A stretch of 64,000 nucleotides of DNA from Yamagishiella unicocca (taxonomy: Eukaryota; Chlorophyta; Chlorophyceae; Chlamydomonadales; Volvocaceae), in NCBI GenBank assembly GCA_003116995.1, contig BDSL01000004.1:2480001-2544000 (forward strand), read 5' to 3'. Of the stretch, positions 23,583 through 37,200 are shown piece by piece. The notes beneath the pieces are model-generated. The model made no database searches and was not told the DNA's origin. It saw only the letters and a program-made list of their open reading frames with translations. How positions within the stretch are numbered: the stretch's first letter is position 1; each line of letters starts with the position of its first letter. A program made the position numbers and the translations under genes.

Positions 23583-26500
23583 GATCTCTATCCTTTGGAC
23601 GCAGGTGCTGGGGCTCCGGACCAGGGGGTAAGCGAAGCGAAGCGGATAACCCGGGCTTGTTTCCACACAGCAGGGGTCGTCGTGGGCTTGGTAACGTGAC
23701 GTCAATTGAAATCGTCTTCCTGTGCGATGTTGCAGGTGTTTTCGGTGGGGAGCACGACCGAGGACACCTTGGTGCGCATGCAGCTAGCTTATTGTGTTGG
23801 CGCCTTGAGCATAATTGATGCCACATATGCATTGTGTTGATGTACAGATGTGTAATGGTCGTGAAATTGTGCACTATGTATTGCGCTGTGTTCTGGGTCG
23901 CTGCGCTGTGTCGACGGCGGAAATGTCGGGTCCCGGCCACAGGAGCTCGCGGCGACGAAGAAGAATCTCCGCGAGGCGCTGCAAAAGATTGACGTGCTTA
24001 CGCAGCAGGTTGCGATCGTTGATGAGCTGCAGACGCAAATGGTGGAGCAGGATGAGCTCATAGCGGAGCTTGAGCACCTTATTGAAAGCGACAAGCGCAA
24101 ACAGGTGAATATGTCATCCCGAAGAGCTGCACTAGCAGAGTGCATGTAGTTCCCTCGGAGCTGACGTATGCGTGTGTGTGTATGTCTCGTCTGTCGGTTC
24201 CAGGATAACGAACGCGAGGCGCTCAACGGCCAGCTAACAGAAGTGCAGGAGCAGCTTGTTGCCACGGTCAGCGAGCTGGACGAAGCGCAAAGCAAGCTGA
24301 GCGCCATGCCTGACATTGAGCAGCTGCAAGGGGAGGTGGCGCGGCTGCGGGAGGTGGAGGCAAAGTTGGAGGCGGATGCGCAAGCGCAATTGGCGCGATT
24401 AACGGAGCTTGAGGCTTTGCAGGAGCAGCAGCAGGTGCTGCAGGCACAGCTGCAGGAGCAGGGTGCTGCCAGCGCCCAACTTACGCGCGATCTCGAATCC
24501 GCGCGTGAGGAGCTTGCTGCAGCTCAGGGAGCGGCGTCAACAGCCCGAATTGATGCGCAGGTGGGTTTTCACAACGAAGGGGAGCTTGGGGCAAGCGATG
24601 ACTGCGATTGGAGGAACGGTTGGCTTCGGGAGGCAGGTTCTGCCAACACCTGGGCTCACGTAGCGAGGGATGCGGAACTCTGCTACCGTCCAAGGAACCT
24701 GCACATTATACAGAGGGGGACATCTAACCTACCTTGCTGAGACTGGGTATAAATCTGTTGAAAGCGGCCACGTCATCGACCAGGTCCCTGGGCAGACCCG
24801 CGGGTCAGCTTGCGGGTCAGCACGTGCCGCCAGGCCGCGGAGCTCGGCTCCGTGCGCCCTCGCCACTGCGCCGTGGGGCGCAGTGGCGTTACCTCCCCCG
24901 GACCAGCGAGCGGTGGAAGCGCCTGCCGCCACGTGCCCGTACTCGTGGACGTTCCCGCAAAGACGACGTCCATGTGTGCGTGCGTGTGTGGGTGTGTGTG
25001 CGTGCGCGCGCGCGGGTACGTTGCCGCGCACACAACCAAACTCAGGACAACAACCAAACTCAGGACAACAACCAAACACACACGGGCGCACTTGGATGCG
25101 TGCGGCGTGTACCGCCACGCCTCTGCCGGTTGCGCACTGCCGGCTCGAGCGAGTCGTCAAATGGGCGCGGTGCACGTGTTTCCGCGACCGGCCTGTGTTA
25201 CCTACACGCACACACTCGTGCGAAGTGGGTGGCGCAGGGCTTACTCCTGAAATGCATACTCGTGTGAAGTGGGTGGCGCAGGGCTTACCCCTGAAATGCA
25301 CCCCCCCTTGTACGCCGATATAATTTAAACTGCGCTCGTTGCACGCTACGTGCCGTGCCTTCTTCCTCACGGCAGGAGGCCCAGGAGGCCCTCAGCCGGA
25401 AGGTGGAGGAGCTGGCCGCCATCGAGGCGGATGTGGAGAACATGCGCAAGACCATGAGCAAGGGCGGCAAGAAGGCGCGCGCGCCCAAGGTGCCGCCCGC
25501 GAAGGGCGCGAAGGGCTTCGCGTCTCCCGCGCCGGCCCCCACCGGCCTTGTCTCCAAGGTCCCTGTGGGCGCGGACAACCACCTGCGGGAGGAGCTCAAG
25601 CAGGCGCAGGTGGGGACGCGGCGCGCGCGCGTGGGTTTCGTACTGCGTGCAGGGGAGGTATCGCGTGCAGGGGAGGGATGCCGCAGGGCCGGGCAGTGGC
25701 TTGCGGCGGCGAGGGTTGGGATTTTGGGAGCGATGGTATGGCTTGGGTGTCGAGAGGTGCCCGGACGGCGTCATTCGGGGTGTCCATGGCTCGGTGCACG
25801 TAACACTGGCCTACAGACTCGATGCCTCTGGGAACAGATCACGATATGCCTCTGGGAACGGATCACGATGTCGCCACTCGCGTCCTGGTATCCGCTCCCC
25901 AGTCGCTCCCCAAGCCTTCCCACTGCTCGTGCGCAGCGCCTCATCCGCCCTCCGCCCCCGCTCTGCCTCGAACACGCGACGTCACCCGTACCGTTGGACG
26001 GTTCGCGCTGCTGGCGCCCTTCCCCCAACAGACCGAGCTGGAGCAGCTGCAGGGCACCCTGGACGAGCGCGAGGCGCAGCTGCAGGCGGCGCAGAGCGCG
26101 GTGGAGTTCCTCACTAGCCAGTGCAAGGAGCAGGTGGGTGGGAGCAGGGGGCGGGCGGCGGGGAGGCAGGCCACAGCCATGTGGGTGGGCGCCGCCCCGG
26201 GGTGCGTGCGCGGGTAGGAAGTTCACGTGAACTCCGTAGTGGGTATGCTGGGTACCTAGTGACGCGGCGATGAGGGCACATGGCGGTGCGGAGGAGGAGG
26301 AGGAGGAGGACGGGGTGGAGGAGGTGGAGGAGGAGGATGCGCTGAGCCTCGGACCCCGGCCTGCCGCCCGCAGGAGCTGCAAATGACTGCGCTGCAGGGC
26401 AAGCTGGATGCCACCTCCCTGGAGCTCAAGTCGCGGCTGGACTCCGAGGCGGCGCTGCAGCAGGAGGTGACGTCCCTGACGGTGCGGCTGCGGGCGGAGG

Positions 26501-29500
26501 CCAACGACAAGGCCAGCTCGGTGGCGGCACTCAAGCAGGAGGTGCGGGGATGCGGCGTGTGTGGGGCGGGGGCGGGGGGGTTTGCTAAGAGAATCCGCGA
26601 ATCCACGGGGGTGGGGGGGAAGGATAATCCGCGAACCCACGGGGGCGGGGGGGGCAGCACGTCTTTTACGGCGCTTTGCAGCCCCTAGCCCGAACCTGGT
26701 CGAATGAGGTGGGGTTGCATCCAGATCGGGAGTTGGACGTAAGATCCTGCTGATCGCATGCGCGATCTGCTCCGGGCATTCGTCGGTAACGTGGCTATAC
26801 TCACGAATGGGTGGAGCATGCCTGGGGCGCGCGTCCCCCTACCCGCCTGACCTCCCTCCCTCCCTGGACTCCGTTGTTTCCTCCGCAGCTGGAAACCCAG
26901 TCCCGCGAGCGGCAGGCCCTGGCGGCGCAGCGCGACTCGCTGGCTGCGGAGTGCGCGGGGCTGCGGGGGTCCCTTGGCGACCTGGAGGACCGCCGGCAGC
27001 TGCAGGACATGGCGGTGGGGGAGCTGGACGTGTCGCTGCAGGAGCTGCGAGTGGAGGTGGGCAGGAGGGGCGAGGAGGAAGGGCAGGAGGGAGGGAGGGT
27101 ACGAGGGAGGGAGGGCAGGAGGGAGGGAGGGCAGGAGGGAGGGAGGGTTCGGGCTGGGGGAGGCGGAATGAAAGGAGGGGAAGGAGGGTTCGGGCTGGGG
27201 GAGGCGGAATGAAAGGAGGGGAAGGAGGGTTCGAGGGAAACCCGTGGATGTCCGAAAAAAACATTTAAAACAGAAGTTTAAGGGAAGGAGGGTGGGGGGG
27301 ACTGGTGGGAGGAGGTGGTCCAACAGGTTGAAGGAGGGTGGAGGGGAGGGTGCGGGTTCGGACACCCTTCGGCCGCACGCAGGGTCAGAGGATGCGTGGC
27401 GGCATGGAGCACGGCCCGTCGTGGTGGGGTGCGGGCGGTTTCAGGCGCAGGCCGGTGTGGCGCGGATTGCATCCGACGGGAAAAGGAACTTCGGGTTTTA
27501 GACACCGCCACATCCTGATGGGCGCTCTGCTGGCCAGCCTCACCAGCAGGCAGCAGCCTCAGCCTCATCCAGCGGGCAGCCCCTTACGGGGCTGTCATGC
27601 TAGACCATGGACCCCAAGCACCGTCCCCTGGTCCTGTCGGCCCAGCACATCACACCCGCAGCTCCCATCGCCTTGCAGGTCGAGACCGCGCAGCAGTTGA
27701 AGCTGGACCTGGCCATCCTGGCGGAGGCGTTCAGCACCAAAGAGGCGGAGCTGGAGGCGGCGCAGGGCCGGCTGGCGGTTTCGGAGAGCCGGGAGGCGGA
27801 CCTGCAGGTGCAGGTGGAGCAGGCGGAGGACAGCCTCAGCATCCTCAAGGTGCGCAGCGGAGGGACGGGGCAGGGGGCTGGGCGACAGTGTTGAGATTAC
27901 CAGCGGAGGCATATTGAGTGGGGTTGGCCGGAGGGAGGTTGGTAACCGGCCAGAGGGAGGGGTTACAGGTAAAGAACCGGTAACTCGACTGGGGTAATGT
28001 AGTTGGTGCATAGCTCTAGCGTCTAGTCTTCAGAGGGAGGGGGGGTTACGGGGAGGTGGGAGCGGGTAACGGGAGGCAGCGGGAGGGGGAGGGGGGCTGC
28101 TCAGGGTTACGCGCCGCCTTGGCGCACTGTCGGTCAGAGAGGCGCATGGGAGTGGACTTGCTGAAAGGCGGAGACGGGTTTGGTTTGGGGTGGACAGCGG
28201 GGACAGCTCCGGTCAGCTTTCGCCAGTGTACCTCTGTCCGGGCAGCACGCGGCCATCCGCGGTTGCTACAGCGCTACCTCGCGCATCCGGCGGCGGCTCC
28301 GGGGCAGCCACCCCTCGAACCCCAAACCCGCGCGTCCCGGTGTCCAAAGGCTATGCACCCACTACATTTCCCCAGTCGCGTTACCGGTTCTTTCATTGTA
28401 ACCCCAAACCCTCCTTCCCTCCTCCTCGCATGCCATTTTCCCCCATTCCTTCCTGTTCCTTCCACACGGCTTTCCTCGCCCCTTCCCAAACCTAAACCCC
28501 GCACTCGGCGCCAACCGCCCCCCCCCCCCCAGGCCATGCTTGCCGAGCTGCAGTCCACCAACACGGAGCTAGGTGAGCGCTTCGAGGCGCTGGCGGTGTC
28601 CTTCCGTGAAAACACCGAGCAGCGGGCGCAGGCGGAGACGCGGGCGGCGGAGGCCTCCCGGCAGCTGGCGGATGTGCGGGAGCAGGCGGCAGGGCTGAGG
28701 GAGCAGCTGGGGGCCAACAACAAGGTACGACAGCAAGGGGGGGGAGCCGGACCCGGGGGTGCTTGTGTAGCTGGGGTTTCGAGGAAGACCCGTGGATGCC
28801 GGCTGGGGTGGGGTGTGGACTGGAAGTGTGGGTGCAGGTGCCAAGGGGCTGGGGGGTGGGGGTGTCTTCTTGCTGGCACACAACCGGCTAGGACACGGGC
28901 TCGCACACCACCATCCTCACGCGCCCCTGCGCTAGCCAGCACAACCTCCATACGGCGCCCTCCCCCCCGCTTCAAGCGGTTTCCTAATCGGCTTCTTAGC
29001 ACACGGGCTGTTCTCACAATCCGCCCGCTTCGCCGCCCGCGCGCTCCTTCCCTCCCCCGCCCAGGCCCTCTCCGAGACAGCGCAGGCGCTGTCTGAGGCG
29101 CAGACCGCTGAGGCCAGCCAGCGCATGGCCGCGCAGACCCTGAGCGAGCGGCTGGCTGCGGAGCAGGCGGCGGTCATCAAGCAGACGCGCGACGTGGAGG
29201 TGCTGCGGGAGCAGGTGGCGGGGCTCAACGACCAGGTGGGGGTGGGACAGCAGTCGGAGGAGGGGGAGGGGGCGGCTCAGGGTTCAGGGTTCCCGGGCAG
29301 CGAGCTGCAGGGAGGGCGCGGTTGCGGACGTGGATGTGGATGTGAATGCGGTTCTCTTCCCTGGGCTTGCGCCATGCACCATACCGTGTTGGCGGGGGGA
29401 GGTGTAGCGGGACCGGGGGTATCATCTAACACCTGGTCACCCGGGCGCCAGTAGTCCTTGCGCCGCTGTTTGCTTCGCTGCCGCCGCTCCCGTCGCCTCA

Positions 29501-32500
29501 CCCTGGCGCCTTCTCCTCCCTCCCGCGCCCGGCATCTCGAAACGTCTACTATCCTAAACTTTTTCCTCGCATCCACGGGTCCTCCTTCCAACCCGCCCTC
29601 CCCCGGCATCTCGAAACGTCTATCCCTATCGTTTTTACCCGAGGTTTTCCTTCCAACCCTCCCTCCACCGGCCCCCACGCGCGCACCTCATCAGATCGCC
29701 TTCCTGTCGGGCTCCGAGAGCTCCGTCAAGAAGCTGCAGGAGGCGCTCCGCCGCTCGGACGGCGAGCTGGCGGTGATGCGGTCGGAGCTGTCCACCGCGC
29801 AGGGGGCGGCGCAGGCCGCGGACAGGAGCGCGGCCGCACTCAGGAAGGTGCGTCGGGGGTGTCGGGATGGGGGTTGGGGGTGTCGGTTGGGGGGTGGGGG
29901 GTGGCGATTCCCCCCCTTGTCCGCAACATGAAAGGAGGACACCGTCACAACCACTACCACCACCTGCACCAACACCAACACCCCGCACCGCCGCCACCGC
30001 CAATCACCGCCACCAATCACCACCAACAAGCACCGCCAACAAGCATCGCCAACAAGCATCGCCATCAATCACCACCAACAAGCACCACCAACAAGCACCA
30101 CCAACAAGCACCACCAACAAGCACCACCAACAAGCACCACCAACCAAACACCACAACCACCGAATCCCACCACTACCGCCGCCCGCGCTGCACGCGCCCC
30201 AGGACGTGGAGCGGCTGCAGCGCGAGCTCGCCGCCGCCACGTCGGCCCTCGCGGAGAAGGAGTCCGCGCTGGCGCTGGCCCGTCGCGCCGCGGAGGCTAC
30301 GGACGCCGAGATGCGTGGCGCCAAGCGGCAGGTGGAGGCTGCCAACACGGAGGTCGCCACCATGCGGACGCAGGTGGCGCTGCTCAGCGGCGAGCTGACG
30401 GCGGTGCGGCGGGACCGGGACGTGGCCAGTCGCGCGGAGTTCGAGTCGATGCGGCAGCTGCAGCAGGAGCTGTCGGCGGAGGCGGAGGCCACCCTGGAGC
30501 TGCTCAACAAGGCGGAGAGCCTGGTGCTGGCGTCGTCGGGTGGGTGGCGGCGAGTGGAAAAACGCGTATCCCACCCGTATCCCACCCGTATCCGTACCCG
30601 AGTGGTGGTGGTGGTGGTAAGAACTACCGATTGGCTACAATTGGCATCTGTGTGTTTGGCACACGAGGGAGTCGTCCGGGGGGGAGTGGTGGGGAGGGGC
30701 CGGGTTGCCGGGGTGTGCGGACGTCACCCAGCCAGTGGACATCTTGTTAAGCTGCCACGTCGGTGCACCGCAAGTTCGGTCCAATTTCTCGTACAAGTCA
30801 CGAGTTGGAAAATCCAGCAAGCCGCAATTCTGGGTTCCGGAGCTGGCTGCTAGGTGGCTAGGGTGGCAGTCGGTGCGGAGGCGGGGGACGGTGCTGTGAG
30901 GTAGAGAGGGTGGCCACGCTCGGCCTGTCCCCACACGCTCGCCCAGCGATGAAAAGACGCGCATGCCCTCCCGCCATGCGCCAACCAACGACGCACCCAC
31001 GGCCCAACCACCACCAACGACGCACTCACGGCCCAACCACCACCAACGACGCACTCACGGCCCAACCGACCGCTTGGCCTTGGACGCTTCGCAGATGCAG
31101 ATCAAGTGACGGCGTCCAACAACGCGGACGTGAGCAACGTGCTGCAGCAGGCCCGCAACGTAGGTGGCATGTGCATGGCCGTGGGTGGGCGCGTCGGGGA
31201 GAGGAGGCCGGGAGGAGGCGGCGAGTGCGGGAAGGCGGCAAAGAACCCACAAACACATTTGCAAGCCGTTACAGCCTCGCTACACCGTAACCACCGCAAC
31301 CCCACCCCAGTCTCAAGCCTCCAACCGCACCTCACCCCGCTCCACCCCAACGGAATGTTTCTCGCATCCACGGGTCTTCATCAAAACCCCAACCCACCCG
31401 GTGCTTCCACCCGCTCCCCGCAAAACCCTAAAACAGGATCTGGACGTGCAGACGGAGCTGTGGGAGTCCGAGCGGCAGCGCTCCGCCTCCCTGGAGCGCG
31501 AGGTGGCGGCGCTGTCGGAGCAGCTCCGCAACGCGGCACTGGGGCGGCGGCTGGGCGCGGGCGACGACTCGTCAGCCAACGGCACCGGCAGCAGCATGTC
31601 GGGCACACTGGCTGCCGCCTTCCTCAGCGCGCGGGGCAGCCCTCGTGAGATGGAGGCAGCCAACGTGAAGCTGCTGGAGGAGCTAAACATGTCCAAGGAC
31701 AGCACGCTGTCGGCGAGGGCGGAGGCGGAGGCGCTGCAGTGAGTAGCAGGGGACGGGCGGGTGAAGGGGGGCTTGGGGCGGGTTGGGTGCGGTGGGAGGG
31801 AAGGGGCAGGGAGGAACCCGTGGTAGGGGCAGGGAGGAACCGGGGGGAGGGGCAGGGAGGAACCCGGGGGAGGGGCAGGGAGGAACCCGGGGGAGGGGCA
31901 GGGGGAACCCGGGGGAGGGGCTGGGAGGAACCCGGGGGAGGGGCAGGGAGGAACCCGGGGGAGGGGCAGGGAGGAACCCGGGGGAGGGGCAGGGAGGAAC
32001 CCCGGGGGAGGGGCAGGGTCAACGTGTTGGGTGGCGCCGGGTTGGTATGGGGGCTGGGCTAGTGAGGCCTGTGCGGTGGGTATGGTTAAGACGTCCCTCG
32101 TCTAGGGAGCTGACCTGGACCCCTTCGCGTTCGAGCTTCCTCCTGATGACCCCCGTGGAAGCCGTACCCGGGCCAACCAGCATACCCGCCCTAACCCCCG
32201 CTCCTCCCCCCGCCGTACTCCGCACCCCCAGAACGCGAGTGGAGTATCTGGAGCGGGAGCTGCGGTCCCGGGACGCGCTCATCACGGATCTGCGCAGCAG
32301 CGGCATCAACCGGGGCAGTCGCCAGGGCGACAGCCTGGTGCAGCAGCTCAAGTCGCTGCAGGTGGGGCAGGGGAGGGAGGGGAGGGGCAGGGGAGGGACG
32401 GGAAGGGCAGGGGAGGGACGGGAAGGGCGAGGGACGGGAAGGGCGAGGGACGGGACACGGGACGCAGCAAAGTGGTGCACTGTGCGGTGCCTTTGCCACC

Positions 32501-32864
32501 AGCGTTGCGCGTAGCTGTGGGAATGGCGATGGGTGTTTAGGGGTTTTACGGAGGTGCCGTATCCCTCCATTCGCTCCGCGTCCCTGCAGGTTTCCTTCCC
32601 AGAGCTGCTGCGGGTGGCTGACGCGCTCCCTGCCCACACCGCCACCCTCAATCCCCCCTCCCCCTCCCTGCTGTTGCTCCTTTGTCGCTGCAGGAGGAGA
32701 ACACGAAGCTGAAGCAGGCGGCGGCCCGGCAGCAGCAGCTGCTCAACCAAACCAAGCGCTTCTTCGAGAAGAAGATCAGTCCCGGCTCCGACCTCACGGT
32801 TGCAGGCGCCAGGGGCTCCGGCGGCGGCAGCAACAACGGCAGCCCCAGCAGGAACGGCGTGTAG
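23583..32864 (+). CDS. Long coiled-coil protein, 5' end unresolved
   Basis: Supported exons: 23583-23627, 23736-23771, 23943-24104, 24204-24560, 25376-25609, 26032-26133, 26374-26541, 26889-27056, 27679-27849, 28533-28724, 29065-29235, 29695-29847, 30203-30539, 31095-31159, 31437-31738, 32232-32361, 32694-32864. They join in phase to 987 codons; the start lies upstream. From the third exon on, almost every exon is uninterrupted Leu/Glu/Gln/Ala heptad sequence (ELAATKKNLREALQKIDVL, VEYLERELRSRDALITDL), with one basic Lys/Pro hinge (KGGKKARAPKVPPAKGAKG) and a Gly/Ser tail. Most introns are phase 0, so exons could be gained or lost without breaking frame. No catalytic domain was seen. A centrosomal, flagellar or Golgi scaffold role is typical of such proteins but is not shown here. 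Confidence 0.8.
27232..27284 (-). repeat. Dispersed intronic element, minus copy
   Basis: Reverse complement of the copy at 20530, inside an intron of the coiled-coil gene: TCGAGGGAAACCCGTGGATG followed by an A-rich centre and AACAGAAGTTT. Confidence 0.8.
29540..29665 (+). repeat. Dispersed intronic element, two tandem partial copies
   Basis: Two copies each starting GGCATCTCGAAACGTCTA; the first ends CGCATCCACGGGTCCTCCTT and the second is more eroded. They lie just upstream of the acceptor of the exon at 29695. Confidence 0.65.
30000..30145. repeat. 12-base ACCACCAACAAGC repeat in coiled-coil intron
   Basis: Purine-poor tandem array of CACCACCAACAAG and variants ending about 55 bases before the exon at 30203. 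Confidence 0.85.
31345..31392 (+). repeat. Dispersed intronic element, partial copy
   Basis: Carries the right half of the element (CGCATCCACGGGTCTTCATC) in the intron before the exon at 31437. Confidence 0.65.
31800..32012. repeat. Minisatellite, 21-23 base unit, about 9 copies
   Basis: GGGGCAGGGAGGAACCCGGG-type units fill most of an intron of the coiled-coil gene. A related G-rich array follows the exon ending at 32361. Confidence 0.9.
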
Positions 32865-34285
32865 GCGAGGTGAACCGTGGGGCCGCGCCGCCCCCCCGCA
32901 TATTTTAGTCCCTGTACGTCGGCTCGGTTGCAACGTGCGAGCAATGTCTGGTTCGCCCCGTGGGTCGTATTAAACAGGGTGGGGGTTCCTTGAGGAGTAA
33001 TGGAGCGGACGGCGTGCGACGGGCGGTGTGGAAAGGGGGCTCGCTACACTCCCGATTGGAGCTGAGGTCGCTCTTTCCCGTTTCCCCCGCCGCCTTTTGC
33101 ATGCGCGACGCGCGGGTTGGTTGGAAATAAAAGTGCAGTGCGGTGCAGTGCGGCGCAGTGCGGTGCAGTGCGGCGCAGTGCGGTGCGGTGCGGCGCAGTG
33201 CAGAGTAAGAGCAAGAAGAAAAGGGCCGGACTAGGGGTCCCGAGGTGCGTGGTCGTGCACCCGGGGTGTGTTGGGAGCCCTGCAGCGGCCCCCAATTCGC
33301 GCCATGCTGGCCATGGCCTCCGTCGACTGCGAATTCTGTGATGCACCAGCAGGAAGTGAAGGGGGAGTTTGCCGGTTTGCCGCCCCCCCGCGAGCAGCCG
33401 CGCGTCCCGCCGGGTTGCTCGCATTCTGTTTCCTCGTTTTAGGAGTCGTTTGTGCTGGAAAGGAGAAGATCAACAATCAGGAGGAGTCCGTTGGCGGGAC
33501 AGGTATAGCGCCGTACGTGTCAGCGTGTTTCGGGGGCAGCAGCGAAATGGTGTTGGTTTTTCGAGTGCGGAGAGCGTCGAGTGAATACGCGGGAGCTTCG
33601 CACGTGTGGTGAGCCGTGAGGGGGCAGCAATTTGCGCTACTGCAACAACTGTAGTTTCGATCGTGAAAGGAGGAGAATCTGTGCACGCTGGGCGGTGAGC
33701 CCATACCCGGCGCGGCGGCTGCTTTTGGGCCGAGTCCAGCGGTGGCTCTCGCTAATGACGTGACAGTGTCTTAAGATGGAAGTGCTTTAAAGAAACAGAC
33801 AGAGAATCGAGCAAGGGCCGGGCCGCGCGCCGTGGTGGCGGCGTGGTTCATGTAGTGGGGTATCGATATCGCAGCGTTCACACAAAAGGATTGGAGGCGA
33901 GCACTGCGGCACTGTTACAAGAGACTCAAGGAACCGCTGTGCGCTCCTCCAGCCGTCCTCCCGCCCCACACATTTACACTCCCGCCAGAACGACAACCTG
34001 ATGTACAAATACGGACAGCAGCAGCTGTGCTGCTGATCACACGCTGCCATCGCAACGGCCGCGAAACCGTCAAGAGGAGCCTGAGGACGGAAGCGGCCGC
34101 CACCAAATCCCTCACTGCCTCTCATTCTCCTCACACTCGCGACCTCAGTCAAAACGCACTCCCAGCCGCAGGAATGTGCTAGTGGCCACAGAGCTCGGTC
34201 CGCAGCCAAGCGCGCCGGCACCGTACCCCTCATCCTCCACCTCTTGCCCACCTCCTGCCCACCAGACCACTGGGGCACTCGCCAT
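32865..34285. other. Convergent 3' region between coiled-coil and ClpR genes
   Basis: No exon recognised. It includes a 10-base GTGCGGTGCA/GTGCGGCGCA tandem array at about 33137-33200. A TGTAAA on the minus strand (plus coordinates near 33971), about 315 bases after the ClpR stop, is a candidate polyadenylation signal. No TGTAA was seen soon after the coiled-coil stop; an AATAAA occurs near 33125. Confidence 0.5.
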
Positions 34286-37200
34286 CTAGCCCTGGCGCTT
34301 GAACGTGAACTTGGGCTTGTTGACCGAGAACGTCTCGTCCTCACCCATCCCCGCGTCCTTCTGCATCTTGCGGAAGCGATTGAGCACGAAGCCCGGCACC
34401 AGCTTGTCCACCAGGCCCTCCTCGTACGCCTCCTTCACGGAGAAGTACCTGCGCGGAGAGGCACCAGAGGCAAGCCGGCGGCAAGTAAGTAGGCGACGTG
34501 GCGGCCAGTGCAGAGCAATACGTGGAGTTTCCGTGGAGTTTCCGTGGAGTTTCCGCGCGCGATTTAGCGATCAAAAATGAACCCACGCAAGCACGACCAA
34601 GGCAAGGCCGCAACGGGAGCAGCCAGGCCAGATTGACTCGCTGCGCGGTGCCTACAAACTCCTAGGTGCCCTCCCTGGAACGGAAAATCGATGGAAGTAA
34701 CGTTGCAGAAAAGCCGCCCACCTACTGTCGCCACCATTATCCCATCTTGTGAATCCCACGACTCCTGCGTCCCATGCCCCCCCGGGTTTTCGTCCCGACT
34801 CCGTCCTTACCGCTTGCGCGACAGGTACTGCTTCTGGCACGTCTCCAGGTCCTTGCCGGTGGAGCGCGCCAGGATGGCGGCGTAGTACTTGGTGGCGTAG
34901 TCCAGCTCGTTGGCTTGCAGCTGCGCGTCCACAGTCTGGCCGAACACGCGGTTCATGACGGGCGGGGCGGTGGAGATCTTGGCGTGGGGGAAGGAGTACC
35001 TGTGGGGGGGGGAAGGGAGTATGTGAGGGGGCGTCTTGGGAGCGAGGGAGGCGGCACAGGGCGGAGCCCGGAGGGTGACGGGACTGGGGGTTGTCGGGAT
35101 TATTGCGGCAGTTGGCAGTTGGTAGGATGGCGGTGGCAGGTGTGGGGATAGGTGACGCGGCAGTGTTGCTGGTATAAAGTCCTCGTCGTCCTCCTCCTCC
35201 ACAGACACCGCCATGTGCGTGTGCCGCCAGCTCCCGACCTTTCCAGCGCCGCCACCTGCCCCCCCTACGCCTCAGTCGCACCGCTCCCAAAGCCCCCGCG
35301 GCGATGCCCAACCTCTCCTGCCCTGTCAACAACTGGCACCCAAACCCGTCAGGAGCTGCTGTGCCGGTTCGTGCCGCACCTCCTCCCCACTCCTCCCCGT
35401 ACAGGCCTCAATGCCGCCCCCTCCGAAACCACTCCCTTCACAAAGGCTCACACTGAGCCCGGCTACCCTTCACTGCCCGCGCCCCTGGCTGGCTTTGCTG
35501 GCCCCGCCCAACTTCACGCCTGTACGACCTGTCCACCTGCCCCCCCTGCACCTTACTGCCAACGTCAGCGCGCCAACGTCCCCGACCCTCGCCTTCCCTC
35601 CCCACCACACTGCCCGTGAGGACCCGCGCCTCCTGCTCACCCCCTCTAATCTAGAGGCAGTGCGCCCCCGGGGGAAGCGGCACGAGGGCCTCCAGTCCGA
35701 ACACGGGCTGACGTCGTACTCCATTGCCACGTGCTGCTGTTCCAGACATGCTACCGCCTAGCTGAGTTACTCCGGAGCGGGAGCTGTGTGTCCGGAGAGC
35801 TGTGCGGCAGGGCCCCTAGGGCCCCTCAACAAATGGTCTAGGCCCTAGCTTCTGTGGGCAGTGCTCCCCGACACTTTGCAGCACTTCAGCCCCTCTCCAC
35901 AGACTCAATCGGTGCGCGTTCCGCTGGCGCCAGTACCGCACCCTCCTCCGCATCTTCCCCTCGTGCACGCAGCTTTGCCTGCTCCGTTGGTGCTGCTGCT
36001 CGGCCCCGTGAGCCGAACACCCAGTAGTGTGACACCTCTCGCCCCGCTCCCCTCTACTGAACGCAAACTCAAGGCCAGCGAACTCCCCACCCACCAACCT
36101 CCATACCCCGTCCCCATCCACCAAACTGGATGCTAGAAAAGCCTGTTGCAAGCCTACACAATCACCCCAATTCCCCAAGCCGCCCCTCGTACCCTCCCGA
36201 CCCCTTCACTTCCCTTCCTGGCCCCCGCGTGCGGCCCGGCCCGGCCCAGCCCGCCTTCGCCCCTTCCGCCCTCGACCCTCCAACCTCCTCCCTACCTGTG
36301 CCCCTTCTGCCCAGCCGACAGCAGCACCGCCGCCTGGTTCTGCGCCTTCCACGTGACCCCGGTATACAGCGGCGCGCGCGTGAAGCCCAGCGCCGCCCAG
36401 ATGGCGTAGAACTCGTTGTCTGCGCTGATGGCCTGCCCCTTGTCATTGATGCAGCCGGTGGAATTGAGGTAGACGTAGATGGGCCGCTGGCGGTTGCGGT
36501 CGTCAAAGTCCAGGTAGTAGCACTGAGCCACCACCAGCTCCGTCACGGATGGCAAGAACTGCGTTTTCGGCGGGCGTGGGTGCGATGCGACGTGTTGGTT
36601 TCGTACCTCTACACGCATATCTGTTTGTTCCGTTGGCGGCGAGGGTGTTGGCAGCCAGGTCGTCGATGGTATGCGCATCCTATGTGGGACATGCGTGCGT
36701 GCACGGGTTTTCCTCGCCCTCCCCCCCCCCCGGGCGGCCGCGCCGGCTCCCCCCATCCGATCGGCAACGAGGGGCGACCGTGTACGGCACACGGGGGCGC
36801 ATGACGGGGTTGCTGGTGAGCAAGGGCGGAGCCACGCCGCGGGCGGTGTGTGTGTTTGTACCCAAAGACCTCCTGAGCCCCCCTAGGCCTACACCACCCA
36901 ACTGGCAACATGCGTCACCACGCCTATCTCGCTCTGACAGCTGCAAAGACCTCCTGAGCCCCCCTAGGCCTACACCGCCCAACTGGGAACATGCGTCACC
37001 ACGCCTATCTCGCTCTGGCAGGTGTGCCGCTCTGACAGGTGTGCCGCTCTGACTGGCGTCGCGACGACGCACGGCCTGCCAGCTGTTTGCGGCCGCGACA
37101 TAGGATCCAAGGAGGATCCAAGGTAGCCGTTGGTTGCTATCCCCCTGCGGCGACAGCCCGCAGCCTTCCAGCGCCCGCCCATAAGCTTGCTTACTCGCCG